Below are positions 53,683 through 61,057 of a DNA stretch of 61,057 bases, piece by piece. Each line of letters opens with the position of its first letter. Position 1 is the first letter of the stretch. The notes under the pieces are model-generated. The model was not told where the DNA came from and made no database searches. It saw only the letters and a program-made list of their open reading frames with translations. Both the position numbers and the translations under genes were made by a program. Source of the stretch: Pseudomonadota bacterium (lineage in GTDB: Bacteria > Pseudomonadota > Gammaproteobacteria > Pseudomonadales > Azotimanducaceae); the NCBI GenBank assembly GCA_022571865.1, contig JACZXA010000003.1, positions 1 through 61,057 on the forward strand, read 5' to 3'.

Positions 53683-55743
53683 GTGGACTACTTTCTTTGG
53701 CTTGGACTGATGAGTCGAGGAGGCATCGTGATCACACTTGTTCGGTTCGTTTCTTTTGGTTCAGCTTTATCTGTTCGCGATGGATCGGGCAGCCCTCGAC
53801 CCGGAGATGCGCCAGCCTTTCTATTCGTTTGTCGATTAGTTACAGCGAGGCTGAAGCTCTCATGGTTAGCCGTAGTTTTCGCGAGTCTAATTGTGTCATC
53901 TTCCGAGGCTCAAGAGCCTGACAAAGCAGCCTCGACGAGCTACAAGGTGGCTGACGTCGATGGGGGAGCGATTTCCCCCGATGGCCGATTCCTCTCCTAT
54001 ACGGACTGGAGTACCGGGGATCTCGCCCTCCAAGACCTCGAGACTGGGGAAAAGCGCCACCTCACCAATAAGGGTTCTTGGGAGACGTCCTCTGAGTTCG
54101 CGGAATGGGAACAGGCGATATCGCCTGACGGCAAGCAGGTCGCTTACGCCTGGCACATTGAGAGAGACCAATGTGACTTGCGCATCATAAGCCTCGATGG
54201 CTCCGAGCCCCGCGTCATCTATCGCAACGAGGAAATCGCGTTGATTGCGGTCCAGGATTGGTCCCCGGACGGCCAGCACATTCTGGCGACTTTCGTCAAG
54301 AAGGACGGGGCAGGTCAGACCGTGCTGGTCTCCGTGGCGGATAGTTCTGTGCGGGTGCTGAGGACGCACTCGGTTGCTTCGAGAATGACGTTTTCGCCGG
54401 ATGGTCAGTGGATTGTTTATGACTTCGCGCCCGAGGAAGAATCTCCCGAGCGCGACATTTACCTATTTCCGACCGATGGGAGTGAAGGATTTCCTCTGGT
54501 GGAGCACCCGGCCAATGACATCGTGCTGGGGTGGGCACACGATGGGAAGTCAGTCCTGTTCGCCAGCGATCGGGCGGACAGGTCAGGTGCCTGGGTTATA
54601 CAGGTGGTTGATGGGCAGGCCCGGGGAGTTCCTGAGTTGGTCAAGCCCGACATAGCGCCTATCGGGGCTCACTGGCTCGGGCTTACTGCGGACGGCTCCC
54701 TCTACTACGGCCAATCCGCCTGGGTGAGCGACGTGTATACCGCAACACTCGACCCAGCGACCGGGACATTCCAGCCTCCCCAAAAGCTAGTAAGCCATGT
54801 AGGCCTGGACACTTCGCCGGACTGGTCGCCGGATGGCCGGTACTTGGCCTATGCATCCGATAGCGGAAGCGAGTTGTATTCACCTGTTCTCGGGATTCGC
54901 TCTGTTAGGACAGGCGAGGAACGCCGACTCCGACTCGGGATAACTCAGGTCCACGCGTTCCAACTTCATTGGTCGCCCAACGGCCGCTCCTTGCTTGCCC
55001 AAGGCCGACTCTCTCCTCCAACGCTCCCCGGGGTTCAGGCTTTCTACCGCATCGACGCTCAAACAGGGGAGAGCGCCCCTATCGTAATTCGAAGCTTGGA
55101 GCTGGCTGCCAACGATCCGGGAGTAACTCAGGACGAGATGGAATGGCCGGTGTGGTCCTCCGACGGAACTGCGATCTTCTATCGGCGGTCTGACACTGCC
55201 AATGATGAACAAAGCATAGTGGTGCGAGACTTAGAAACCGGCCGCGAAAGAGAGCTCTATCGCGGGAATCCGCGTCTTGTTGGAGAAAACGAACAGTCCA
55301 CGGTCCCGGATCAGCCAACTGAAATGAACCACGGGGGATATTTTGGAGCGTCCAACTTGGCCGTCTCGCCCAATGGTCAACAGTTGGCCTTTATCTGGTC
55401 CACACCGACATCGCGGGTCTTGAACGTGATACCGACAACCGAACGGGGGGGTGAAATTCGCGAACTATTTCGTGTACACCGACCAGAAAGGCTTTTTCAG
55501 CCGGCCTGGATGCCTGACGGAGACCACGTGCTCTTTGGCAAAGGCGGAATCGAGGGTCAAGAGCCAAGGCTAGAACTGTGGCTAATTTCTGCGGAAGGCG
55601 GAGGGTCCAAATATCTTGGGCTAGCGATGGAAGGACTGCTGCTTTACGGGTTGAGCATTCATCCCGATGGGCAACGCATTGCGTTCACTGCTGGGAGGAA
55701 CTTGGGTTCACAAACTTGGGTCATGAAGGAACTTCTGCCCTGA
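53683..55743 (+). CDS. Exported TolB/PD40-type beta-propeller protein
   Basis: A protein of up to 686 residues. Residues about 60-75 form a hydrophobic segment (LSWLAVVFASLIVSSSEA), probably a signal or anchor, preceded by an unusual 55-residue extension. The rest is repeated WD40-like/PD40 blades with the S-P-D-G turn: AISPDGRFLSYTDW, AISPDGKQVAYAWH, TFSPDGQWIVYDF, WSPDGRYLAYASDSGSE and IHPDGQRIAFTAG. Such propellers bind proteins or sense ligands and often accompany peptidases or sensor kinases. The start is uncertain (53683 or 53710; no good ribosome binding site). Sole gene between repeat copies 7 and 8. Confidence 0.75.
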   Translation: MDYFLWLGLMSRGGIVITLVRFVSFGSALSVRDGSGSPRPGDAPAFLFVCRLVTARLKLSWLAVVFASLIVSSSEAQEPDKAASTSYKVADVDGGAISPDGRFLSYTDWSTGDLALQDLETGEKRHLTNKGSWETSSEFAEWEQAISPDGKQVAYAWHIERDQCDLRIISLDGSEPRVIYRNEEIALIAVQDWSPDGQHILATFVKKDGAGQTVLVSVADSSVRVLRTHSVASRMTFSPDGQWIVYDFAPEEESPERDIYLFPTDGSEGFPLVEHPANDIVLGWAHDGKSVLFASDRADRSGAWVIQVVDGQARGVPELVKPDIAPIGAHWLGLTADGSLYYGQSAWVSDVYTATLDPATGTFQPPQKLVSHVGLDTSPDWSPDGRYLAYASDSGSELYSPVLGIRSVRTGEERRLRLGITQVHAFQLHWSPNGRSLLAQGRLSPPTLPGVQAFYRIDAQTGESAPIVIRSLELAANDPGVTQDEMEWPVWSSDGTAIFYRRSDTANDEQSIVVRDLETGRERELYRGNPRLVGENEQSTVPDQPTEMNHGGYFGASNLAVSPNGQQLAFIWSTPTSRVLNVIPTTERGGEIRELFRVHRPERLFQPAWMPDGDHVLFGKGGIEGQEPRLELWLISAEGGGSKYLGLAMEGLLLYGLSIHPDGQRIAFTAGRNLGSQTWVMKELLP

Positions 55744-56173
55744 TCGTCATGGAACTAAACCTAGTTTCACTCAAGAGGGGAGTGGTGATGATTCGAGTCG
55801 ATGCGTTAAGCATCGAAGACGTCGGTAGGTTCACACGCGTTCGTTGAGGTTCTAATGCCGAGCCGGTAAGCCACGTCATATTCAATCATAGAAATTGAGG
55901 CAATATTTGAAGAGAAGGAAATTCTGAGAGAATTTGTTCGCCAAGAGACCCGTTGAAGAGTGTCACGCAAAGTGACAAAAAATGTAAGCAACATTCAGGG
56001 TAAAACTTCCGGTTCTGGCCGTTTTCGCTCGCCAACGACCCTGTCCTGGGCGTCTGCTTTTTTGTGCGGTGCGGGAACAACCTACGCACCGATTGTGGTT
56101 TCCTCTAAGCAGTCATACGATTCTATGCTTGGGAACCTCACAAAGTGCCCAACTTGGACCCCGTGGTCCGCAA
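55744..56173. other. Intergenic stretch containing array repeat copy 8
   Basis: A stretch of 430 bases with no supported gene. It contains the repeat copy at 56002-56078. Confidence 0.45.
56002..56078 (+). repeat. Array repeat, copy 8
   Basis: AAACTTCCGGTTCTGGCCGT, a middle unlike the other copies (TTCGCTCGCCAACGACC), and the right box GTCTGCTTTTTTGTGCGGTG then CGGGAAC. It precedes the haloalkane-dehalogenase-like gene by about 95 bp. Confidence 0.78.
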
Positions 56174-57229
56174 ATGAACCATCCAAAGAGGAAGCAAAAC
56201 ACATTGAAAAAGATACTCCTGATTTTGCTGGCGGTCATTACAGTAAGCGGCATCGTCTTCACTGGCGTCATTACCCGCGACGGGGAATTGGTGACCCCAG
56301 AGGGGGTGGGAACCATTACTTTGGATGCAGGTACATTCGAAGCATTCCCCCTGCCAGATTACGCAGCGAAACATATCACTGACGGGTATAAGAGCTATTT
56401 CGTTGAGGTAGAACCGGGGATTAAGGTTCATGTACTCGAAGTTGGATCCGGTTTCCCAGTATTTCTACAACACGGCAACCCGACATCCGGATTTCTATAC
56501 CGGAAAGTGGCTGAAGAACTGCCAACGGATCGACTTCGGGTGATCATGCCGACTCTGGTGGGCTTAGGGTTTTCAAGCAAAATTCCTGCGAGCCAACATA
56601 CGCTGGATAATCATATACGCTGGATAAATAACGTTCTGGTGCAATTGAAGCTGACAGAACTGGTATATGCGGGCCAGGATTGGGGTGGTCCTATTGGTAT
56701 GGGGGCACTCGCGCTTTCACCTGACTTGATCAAAGGAGCCGTGGTGCTGAACACGGGATTTAACGCCCCGACAGAAAAAGTGGACCTTTCGAGCGCGCAC
56801 GCCACCGTCAAGACGCCTGTAGTAGGTGAATTATTGCTGGAGGTTTTTGTTTCGATTTTCGATCAGCTGCATCAGATGCAGGGTGACCCCGATTCAATTC
56901 CGGCCGACGTGGCGGAACTCTACGGTAGGCCCGTGCTGGAAAGCGGTAATGCTAAAGCACCGTTGGCGATGATGCGCATGGTTACCGACGGACCGGATCA
57001 TCCAAGCACGGCGCAAATGAGGGTTATTGAACGCTATGTCCAGGGGCTGGATATTCCCACTGAAATTATCTGGGGAATGAGCGACCCCATACTAGCCAAG
57101 TTACTACCGATCATGAAACAGAATTTCCCCGAGGCGCCTGTAACTGAAACGGAAGGCGGCCATTTTCTGCAGGAGGAGGTTCCCGTTGAAATCGCTGCTG
57201 CTTTGCTGCGAGTTATTGCTCAGATTTAA
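56174..57229 (+). CDS. Haloalkane-dehalogenase-like alpha/beta hydrolase, anchored
   Basis: A protein of about 351 residues. An N-terminal signal-anchor (KKILLILLAVITVSGIVFTG) leads into an alpha/beta hydrolase closest in motifs to haloalkane dehalogenases: FLQHGNPTSGFLYRKVAEEL (oxyanion HGNPTS), nucleophile Asp in YAGQDWGGPIGMGA, acid near IWGMSDPIL, and the catalytic His in TEGGHFLQEE. A true dehalogenase needs two halide-binding residues; the Trp after the nucleophile (DWGG) is present and Asn is available in HGNP. Related enzymes also hydrolyse epoxides or esters. ATG 56174 lacks a clear ribosome binding site; TTG 56204 has GAGGAAG 9 bp upstream. Unit between copies 8 and 9. Confidence 0.8.
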   Translation: MNHPKRKQNTLKKILLILLAVITVSGIVFTGVITRDGELVTPEGVGTITLDAGTFEAFPLPDYAAKHITDGYKSYFVEVEPGIKVHVLEVGSGFPVFLQHGNPTSGFLYRKVAEELPTDRLRVIMPTLVGLGFSSKIPASQHTLDNHIRWINNVLVQLKLTELVYAGQDWGGPIGMGALALSPDLIKGAVVLNTGFNAPTEKVDLSSAHATVKTPVVGELLLEVFVSIFDQLHQMQGDPDSIPADVAELYGRPVLESGNAKAPLAMMRMVTDGPDHPSTAQMRVIERYVQGLDIPTEIIWGMSDPILAKLLPIMKQNFPEAPVTETEGGHFLQEEVPVEIAAALLRVIAQI

Positions 57230-57282
57230 ATGTCAAAAGATGGGTAGACCTTCAAAACAGGCCTACAAAGCGAATTATTGTG

Positions 57283-57355
57283 AGTTCCGCTTCTGGCCGT
57301 TCAGGCATGAAAAACAGTTGGATAAAAGGGGCCGCTTTTTGCTGCAGTGCGGAAA
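57283..57355 (+). repeat. Array repeat, copy 9
   Basis: GAGTTCCGCTTCTGGCCGTT followed by the CAGGCATGAAAAACAG middle shared with copies 2 and 7, and the right box GGCCGCTTTTTGCTGCAGTG then CGGAAAT. Confidence 0.78.
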
Positions 57356-57520
57356 TCAGCTTGACGCGGTAGATGACGCTGTTCGACATGAACGCAAACA
57401 CTGTGTAGCAGCGTTATGCTGGGGTCCGGGGTCGTTGCGGTTTGTTCATGCGGGATTGTGAGCGGGAAAAGTCGAAACCCATAGCGCGAATCAAAATGCC
57501 GACCTCTGAGGCGTCCTGAA

Positions 57521-57545
57521 GGCGTTTCTGGCCGTTTTAGACTCC
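57521..57545 (+). repeat. Array repeat, half-copy 10
   Basis: Only the left half survives: GGCGTTTCTGGCCGTTTTAG. No right box follows. It may be the truncated end of the array. Confidence 0.4.
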
Positions 57546-57619
57546 TGTATGCATATCCAGTAGTATCAAATCCCGATAGCCTTGAGCGGCCTGTACGGAG
57601 CTCCTACAGGCTGACCCCA

Positions 57620-57925
57620 ATGACCCTGATTCTTGTTCGAAAACTTAATCACCGAAACATCGAACTCCACCACGATACGAGGGGACAGACTGTTGGCGTG
57701 CTCCTAAAGGACGGGGAATATCGGTTTTTACCCTGGCTGGGATTCATCGAACGGGACAGGGCTATGCGAATGGGGAAACCAGTGAGGCTGAACGTCTGTC
57801 GCGTTGGAAACCAGGGTGACTTCGGAGCGACCTGGACAGATGTTGATCCAGGAAAGCATGTTCTGGGATGTAGAACGGACGAAGGTGTCTATGCGGTCGT
57901 GGAACAGGGCGTGCGAGTGATTTAA
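57620..57925 (+). CDS. Hypothetical protein
   Basis: A 101-residue basic protein of unknown function. ILVRKLNHRNIELHHDTRGQ and FLPWLGFIERDRAMRMGKPV are followed by NVCRVGNQGDFGATWTDVDP; the ending VYAVVEQGVRVI suggests a small beta-rich domain. No signal or membrane segment. No strong ribosome binding site. It lies between the last repeat fragment and the IS256 element and could be a final unit of the array. Confidence 0.4.
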   Translation: MTLILVRKLNHRNIELHHDTRGQTVGVLLKDGEYRFLPWLGFIERDRAMRMGKPVRLNVCRVGNQGDFGATWTDVDPGKHVLGCRTDEGVYAVVEQGVRVI

Positions 57926-58083
57926 CGCCGCTTGTTGAACAGTTCCCGGCACCCTTCAGCTTGGTTCTAGTCTGGACTTGATCCAAGTGAACCGGCACCC
58001 AGCGTGTGCGATTGCATGGTACGCCCGTTCGGGAGTTATGTTTTGTAAGGCGAAAGAGCCAAATGCTCCTTCAGCCAAGCTAC

Positions 58084-59468
58084 GAGTTATTGTCAATTCT
58101 GGTGTTTAACAAGTTGACTCAAGCGGCGGCCTGATCGACCTGTGTCATCTCGATTCCATCTTCGAATTTCACGCCAGTAATCACCTTGGCCAGATAGTCG
58201 AACCCACGTAAACGTCGCCAATTCTTCTCGGCGCATTGCCCCAGTTTGAACATCATGTGAAGCATGCCATCTCGAGTGAGGCAGCCCTTCGATCGTTTAG
58301 TCCGGTGCCGGATCGTGCCAAAGGTGGATTCAATCGGGTTGCTCGTCCGTATGCTCTGCCAATGCATGGCCGGGAAGTCGTAAAATGCCATCAGTTCCTC
58401 ACGATCTTTCTGCAAACACAGCGTTGCCTTTGGATATTTCGCCTCATAGGTCTCGATAAACAGATCAAATGCTTCCTCAGCCTCTTCTCTGGTTTCAGCC
58501 TGCCAGATCGCATGGAGTGCTTGCTTGGCCTTCGCCTGGGATGACTTCGGCAGACAATTGAGCACGTTCATCGTCTTGTGCATCCAGCAGCGTTGCTCTC
58601 GAGTCTCCGGATAGACTTCTTCCAATGCACTCCAAAACCCCATGGCTCCATCACCAATCGCCAGTTTTGGGACATTCATGCCCCGCGACTTCAGTTTCAG
58701 CAAAACCTCACGCCAACTCTGCGTAGACTCCCGAACCCCGTCTTCCATTGCCAGAAATCGTTTCTCTCCCCGCTCGTTGACGCCGAGCACCACCAAAGCA
58801 CACAGCTTGGTTTGCTCTGCCCTCAATCCGCTGTATACGCCATCCGCCCACACATACACCCATCGGTCGTTATCCAACGGCTCATCGCACCAGCCTTGAT
58901 ACTCTTGCCCCCAGACCTGCTTCAACCGCGATACCGTGCTCGCCGACAAACCCTTTGCCTGTGGACCCAGCAGCACCTCCAGGGCAGCACCCATCTCGCC
59001 GCTGGAGATCCCCTTCAAGTACAACCAGGGCACCGCGGCTTCAAGAGACATCGTCTTCCTCACGTACGGGGGCACCAAGGCCGAGTGAAAGGTCACCGGC
59101 TCGCCCGTCTTTGCTCGCACTTTCGGGATCTTGACCGTCACCGGCCCCAATCCCGTCTGCAACTCGCGCGCTGGCAGGTAGCCATTGCGTACCACACCCG
59201 CTTTTCCATCGGCCAGGCGTCGTTCTGAATGGACGGACAGCAAATCCGCAATTTCACCTTCTACCGCTCGGTAAATGAGCTTCTCGGCACCCACCCTCAA
59301 CAGTTCGGTCAGCGCATCAACAATTGTCTCTCGACCCTCAAGTTCAACAACGTTACTCTTTGCCATAGTGGCGTATCTCCTCAGGTTGTTTGTGTGTGTT
59401 GCAACTACAAATCAACCAGATACGCCGCTCTTCTTCAATCCCTTAAACACCAGATTCGGTTATAACTC
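58084..59468 (-). mobile_element. IS256-family insertion sequence
   Basis: A complete element of 1385 bp. Inverted repeats of 26 bp at 58084-58109 and 59443-59468 share GAGTTAT at the tip and TGGTGTTTAA inside, with about six mismatches between. One transposase gene fills it. Flanking bases (CAAGCTAC left, AGGGAATG right) do not form the 8-9 bp target duplication expected of IS256, so either the ends are slightly off or one flank was rearranged. Confidence 0.85.
58119..59366 (-). CDS. IS256-family transposase
   Basis: A 415-residue DDE transposase of the Mutator/IS256 group. The first catalytic Asp is in VYVWADGVYSGLRAEQ, the second in LAIGDGAMGFWSALEEVYPE with the family's C/H-rich QRCWMHKTMNVL following, and the Glu in SNPIESTFGTIRHRTKRSKG. 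Length and motifs are complete, so it is probably active. The ATG at 59366 lies about 100 bp inside the right inverted repeat. Confidence 0.95.
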   Translation of the reverse strand: MAKSNVVELEGRETIVDALTELLRVGAEKLIYRAVEGEIADLLSVHSERRLADGKAGVVRNGYLPARELQTGLGPVTVKIPKVRAKTGEPVTFHSALVPPYVRKTMSLEAAVPWLYLKGISSGEMGAALEVLLGPQAKGLSASTVSRLKQVWGQEYQGWCDEPLDNDRWVYVWADGVYSGLRAEQTKLCALVVLGVNERGEKRFLAMEDGVRESTQSWREVLLKLKSRGMNVPKLAIGDGAMGFWSALEEVYPETREQRCWMHKTMNVLNCLPKSSQAKAKQALHAIWQAETREEAEEAFDLFIETYEAKYPKATLCLQKDREELMAFYDFPAMHWQSIRTSNPIESTFGTIRHRTKRSKGCLTRDGMLHMMFKLGQCAEKNWRRLRGFDYLAKVITGVKFEDGIEMTQVDQAAA

Positions 59469-59814
59469 AGGGAATGCAGGCTAAACATTCATGATCCGAA
59501 TCCTTAATCCGTTTGTCTTGCCACTGGAATGAGTTCGAGCATCATAAAATCAACTCGCTCGTGGCACGAATTTGTAACTGCAATGGGGCCGTTGCGGCAG
59601 GAGCAACGCGGCAAGACGTTTGAGCTTCTGACTGTGCAGATAATAGCCCCAAACCTTCGACAGTAGTTCAAAATTGACCGGAGTCTCGCCCTAGTCGGAC
59701 TTGCGTGGTTGAGCAGTGCTCTAGTTTGATATCCGTGCCAATTTTTCTTCGCCTCTTGTTGAAATATATTCCTGCGATACCATTACCTGCGACGAGCGAC
59801 AATGAGGCAAGTAA
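59469..59814. other. Intergenic stretch right of the insertion sequence
   Basis: No gene and no copy of the array repeat was found here. A GC-rich imperfect hairpin (GCCGTTGC / GCAACGCGGC, about 59588-59611) is the only structure noted. Confidence 0.4.
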
Positions 59815-60791
59815 ATGCCGCGTGTATTCATCATCCCACATCAAGAAGAGGAACAACTTTTCTCCGAGGCGATTGCGCTCGCGAACGAATCACAGGTGAT
59901 TTTCGATTTCATACAGTCCCGCCAGAGAAAGACGATAGAAGTCCCATATTATCTTCGAAATCAGATTTTCGTCCGATTCTTAAATATCTTGAAATGCGTA
60001 AGCAGGGGCTAGGCGCATCTCCCAATGATTTAGTTATTGCACTGTATCGAGGCGTATTAGAAGCGCGGGAAGCCGGTCTTACAAACCTTTTCGTTGCAGG
60101 TGCCAGGTATGACGAATCTTCGCCCTGCACAGCGGTAGTTTCCTTAGACTTTCTGTCTTGGGATGTTCTAGAAGAGAAGTTCAACTACACACTTCGGAAG
60201 CATGCACTTCTACACCTCTTCGTTTGCTGCATCCTAGGGGCCTACACCCATGTGAATGCTCATGCGTCTACCCTTGGCTGCCTATTTGATTTCGATAATC
60301 GACTAGCCGACTTCAATCGCAAACTTGCGCGCGGATATTATCTTTGTGCCCCACATGAGAATGATTGTCACCGAAAAGTCCAATCTGAAAAGTATGGAAA
60401 TTCCATTATTCAGCTCTGCTCAACGCTAAAATACAGGACTGACGCCAAATCCGTTCAAATCAGCATTGGAGAACTAATCATGGGAGATTCCTATAAAGAT
60501 ATTATCGATTCTCAAATCATTAACCGTTCAAAAGTTGTGAATGCTTTCAATACTATAGGCAACGAGATTGATGAAGAAACGAAGACGGCGCTTGTTGAAC
60601 TTGCGAATATAGTTACCCGGTCCTCCAATGCAGCAGCAGGAGTACTTTTCAACGAGTTTAGCGACCAGTTAGCGAAGCCTGACCGAAGCAAAAATCAACT
60701 TAGCCAGCTTTGGGATGGACTCGTTAGCGTATTGCCAGATGTTGCAAAACTGGGAGGGGCTGTCGCAAAGATTACTGCGATATTTGCGTAA
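59815..60791 (+). pseudogene. Unknown protein, frameshifted, possible defence-type C-terminus
   Basis: ATG 59815 starts MPRVFIIPHQEEEQLFSEAI and runs to LRNQ near 59960. The frame then shifts by one to PILKYLEMRKQGLGASPNDL and continues to 60791, about 325 residues in all. The middle part is Cys/His-rich (HALLHLFVCCILGAYTHVNA, HASTLGCLFDFDNRL, YYLCAPHENDCH). The last 100 residues (GDSYKDIIDSQIINRSKVVN, VRSSN-type helices, SVLPDVAKLGGAVAKITAIF) look like a small helical bundle of the kind appended to bacterial effector and conflict proteins. The family is not identified, so function is open. It is AT-richer than its neighbours and lies beside an IS element. Confidence 0.45.
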
Positions 60792-60816
60792 TAGATTTTT
60801 GACATTCACATCGGAA

Positions 60817-60993
60817 AAGCGCTTCGACAACACAGGCGGTACAGTTGGTTCAGAGTTCCAGGTCAACACGTTCACTACGAACTTTCAAGCGCGCTCGTCT
60901 GTTGCGATGGATGCTAACGGTAATTTCGTGATCGCGTTGGATAGCCTCGTGTTATACAGGAAGTCAATAGTCTCATACAGCAAGGCGAGGTAA
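60817..60993 (+). pseudogene. Fragment of an adhesin-type repeat protein
   Basis: The frame KRFDNTGGTVGSEFQVNTF then TTNFQARSSVAMDANGNFVI matches the repeated calcium-adhesin/FG-GAP-like unit (xRYDxxGxxxGSEFQVNT...PSVAMDxxGdFVVxW) of large secreted proteins. Only one repeat is present, with no start, and it diverges before TAA 60991-60993. It is a deletion remnant. Confidence 0.5.
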
Positions 60994-61057
60994 CGCGATC
61001 AGAAGGTTCCTTGATCATGAAGGATGCTTCACAATCAAGTGTGGGTGTGCCGTAAGG

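Larger units (their letters stand above)
47802..57545 (+). other. Array of single-gene units separated by a shared repeat
   Basis: Between 47.8 and 57.5 kb eight clear and two degenerate copies of one ~75-bp sequence lie in the same orientation between unrelated genes. Consensus left box: CTTCCGGTTCTGGCCG. Variable middle: 25-35 bp. Right box: GTCCGCTTTTTTGTGCGGTG followed by CGGAATA. Most intervals hold exactly one gene, usually on the plus strand and starting soon after the repeat. The organisation resembles integron cassettes, but the repeats lack recognisable RYYYAAC/GTTRRRY core sites and no IntI-type integrase is present. Whether units move is inference. Confidence 0.6.
57230..57619. 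other. Intergenic stretch with two array repeat copies
   Basis: A stretch of 390 bases with no supported gene. It holds repeat copy 9 (57283-57355) and the half-copy at 57521-57545. The 165 bp between them contain no plausible gene, so this interval may be an emptied unit. Confidence 0.45.

Noticed and set aside
57186-57461. A 91-codon plus-strand frame
   Set aside because: Its sequence (FRFWPFRHEKQL) is the translation of array repeat copy 9, and the same string appears from copy 2 near 48714. It is repeat DNA, not a gene.
47802-57545. Classical integron with attC sites
   Set aside because: The repeats do not carry recognisable RYYYAAC and GTTRRRY core pairs, and the nearby recombinase is a short FimB-like protein without the IntI-specific insertion. 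The layout is cassette-like, but the standard label is not supported.
58578-59228. A 216-codon plus-strand frame inside the IS256 element
   Set aside because: It is antisense to the transposase; the composition is proline/histidine-rich with no motif.

Overview
The window looks like chromosome of a moderately GC-rich, aerobic, heterotrophic gammaproteobacterium of a marine or environmental kind. This rests on gene content: a complete aerobic phenylacetyl-CoA epoxidase operon, a PQQ-dependent alcohol dehydrogenase, an OmpA-type envelope protein, a DksA-like protein, thioredoxin reductase and a TPR-sulfotransferase. No rRNA, tRNA or CRISPR array was seen. The taxonomic placement is inference.

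Region 1 (1-13 kb): ThuA-like protein; a gene-free kilobase with hairpins and a minus-strand terminator; a frameshifted DoxX gene; DksA-like and CBS-domain genes; an NfeD protease-slipin pair; a frameshifted molybdopterin oxidoreductase; a secreted lectin-like protein; an NhaC antiporter; thioredoxin reductase. Region 2 (13-25 kb): a decayed histidine kinase-response regulator pair, a beta-hydroxyacid dehydrogenase, paaABCDE on the minus strand, then hydrolase, metalloprotease, monooxygenase, acyl-CoA ligase and methyltransferase genes. Region 3 (25-44 kb): a serine hydrolase with a lipocalin-like partner, a TPR-sulfotransferase, a CmcJ-type oxygenase, and a minus-strand operon (dihydropyrimidinase family, Rieske protein, PQQ dehydrogenase, YkgJ protein, broken sulfotransferase-Asp/Asn hydroxylase fusion). 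OmpA-like, cyanophycinase-like and pentapeptide-repeat/DUF2089 genes follow.

Region 4 (45-61 kb) is accessory DNA. It opens with a short tyrosine recombinase preceded by a 34-bp near-palindrome, then a divergent TetR/COQ4-like pair with a symmetrical operator. From 47.8 to 57.5 kb lies the most unusual feature: at least eight clear copies, plus degenerate ones, of a roughly 75-bp repeat. The copies share one orientation and separate unrelated single-gene units (membrane protein, nucleotidyltransferase, NTF2-like, GST-like, methyltransferase-like, beta-propeller, haloalkane-dehalogenase-like). The layout resembles an integron cassette array, but the repeat is not a recognisable attC. A complete IS256-family element with 26-bp inverted repeats lies at the right edge. 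It is followed by a frameshifted protein of unknown function and an adhesin-type repeat fragment.

An unusual number of genes here are interrupted by single-base indels or nonsense codons. Many sit in short homopolymers, so sequencing error must be separated from real decay before these loci are called pseudogenes.
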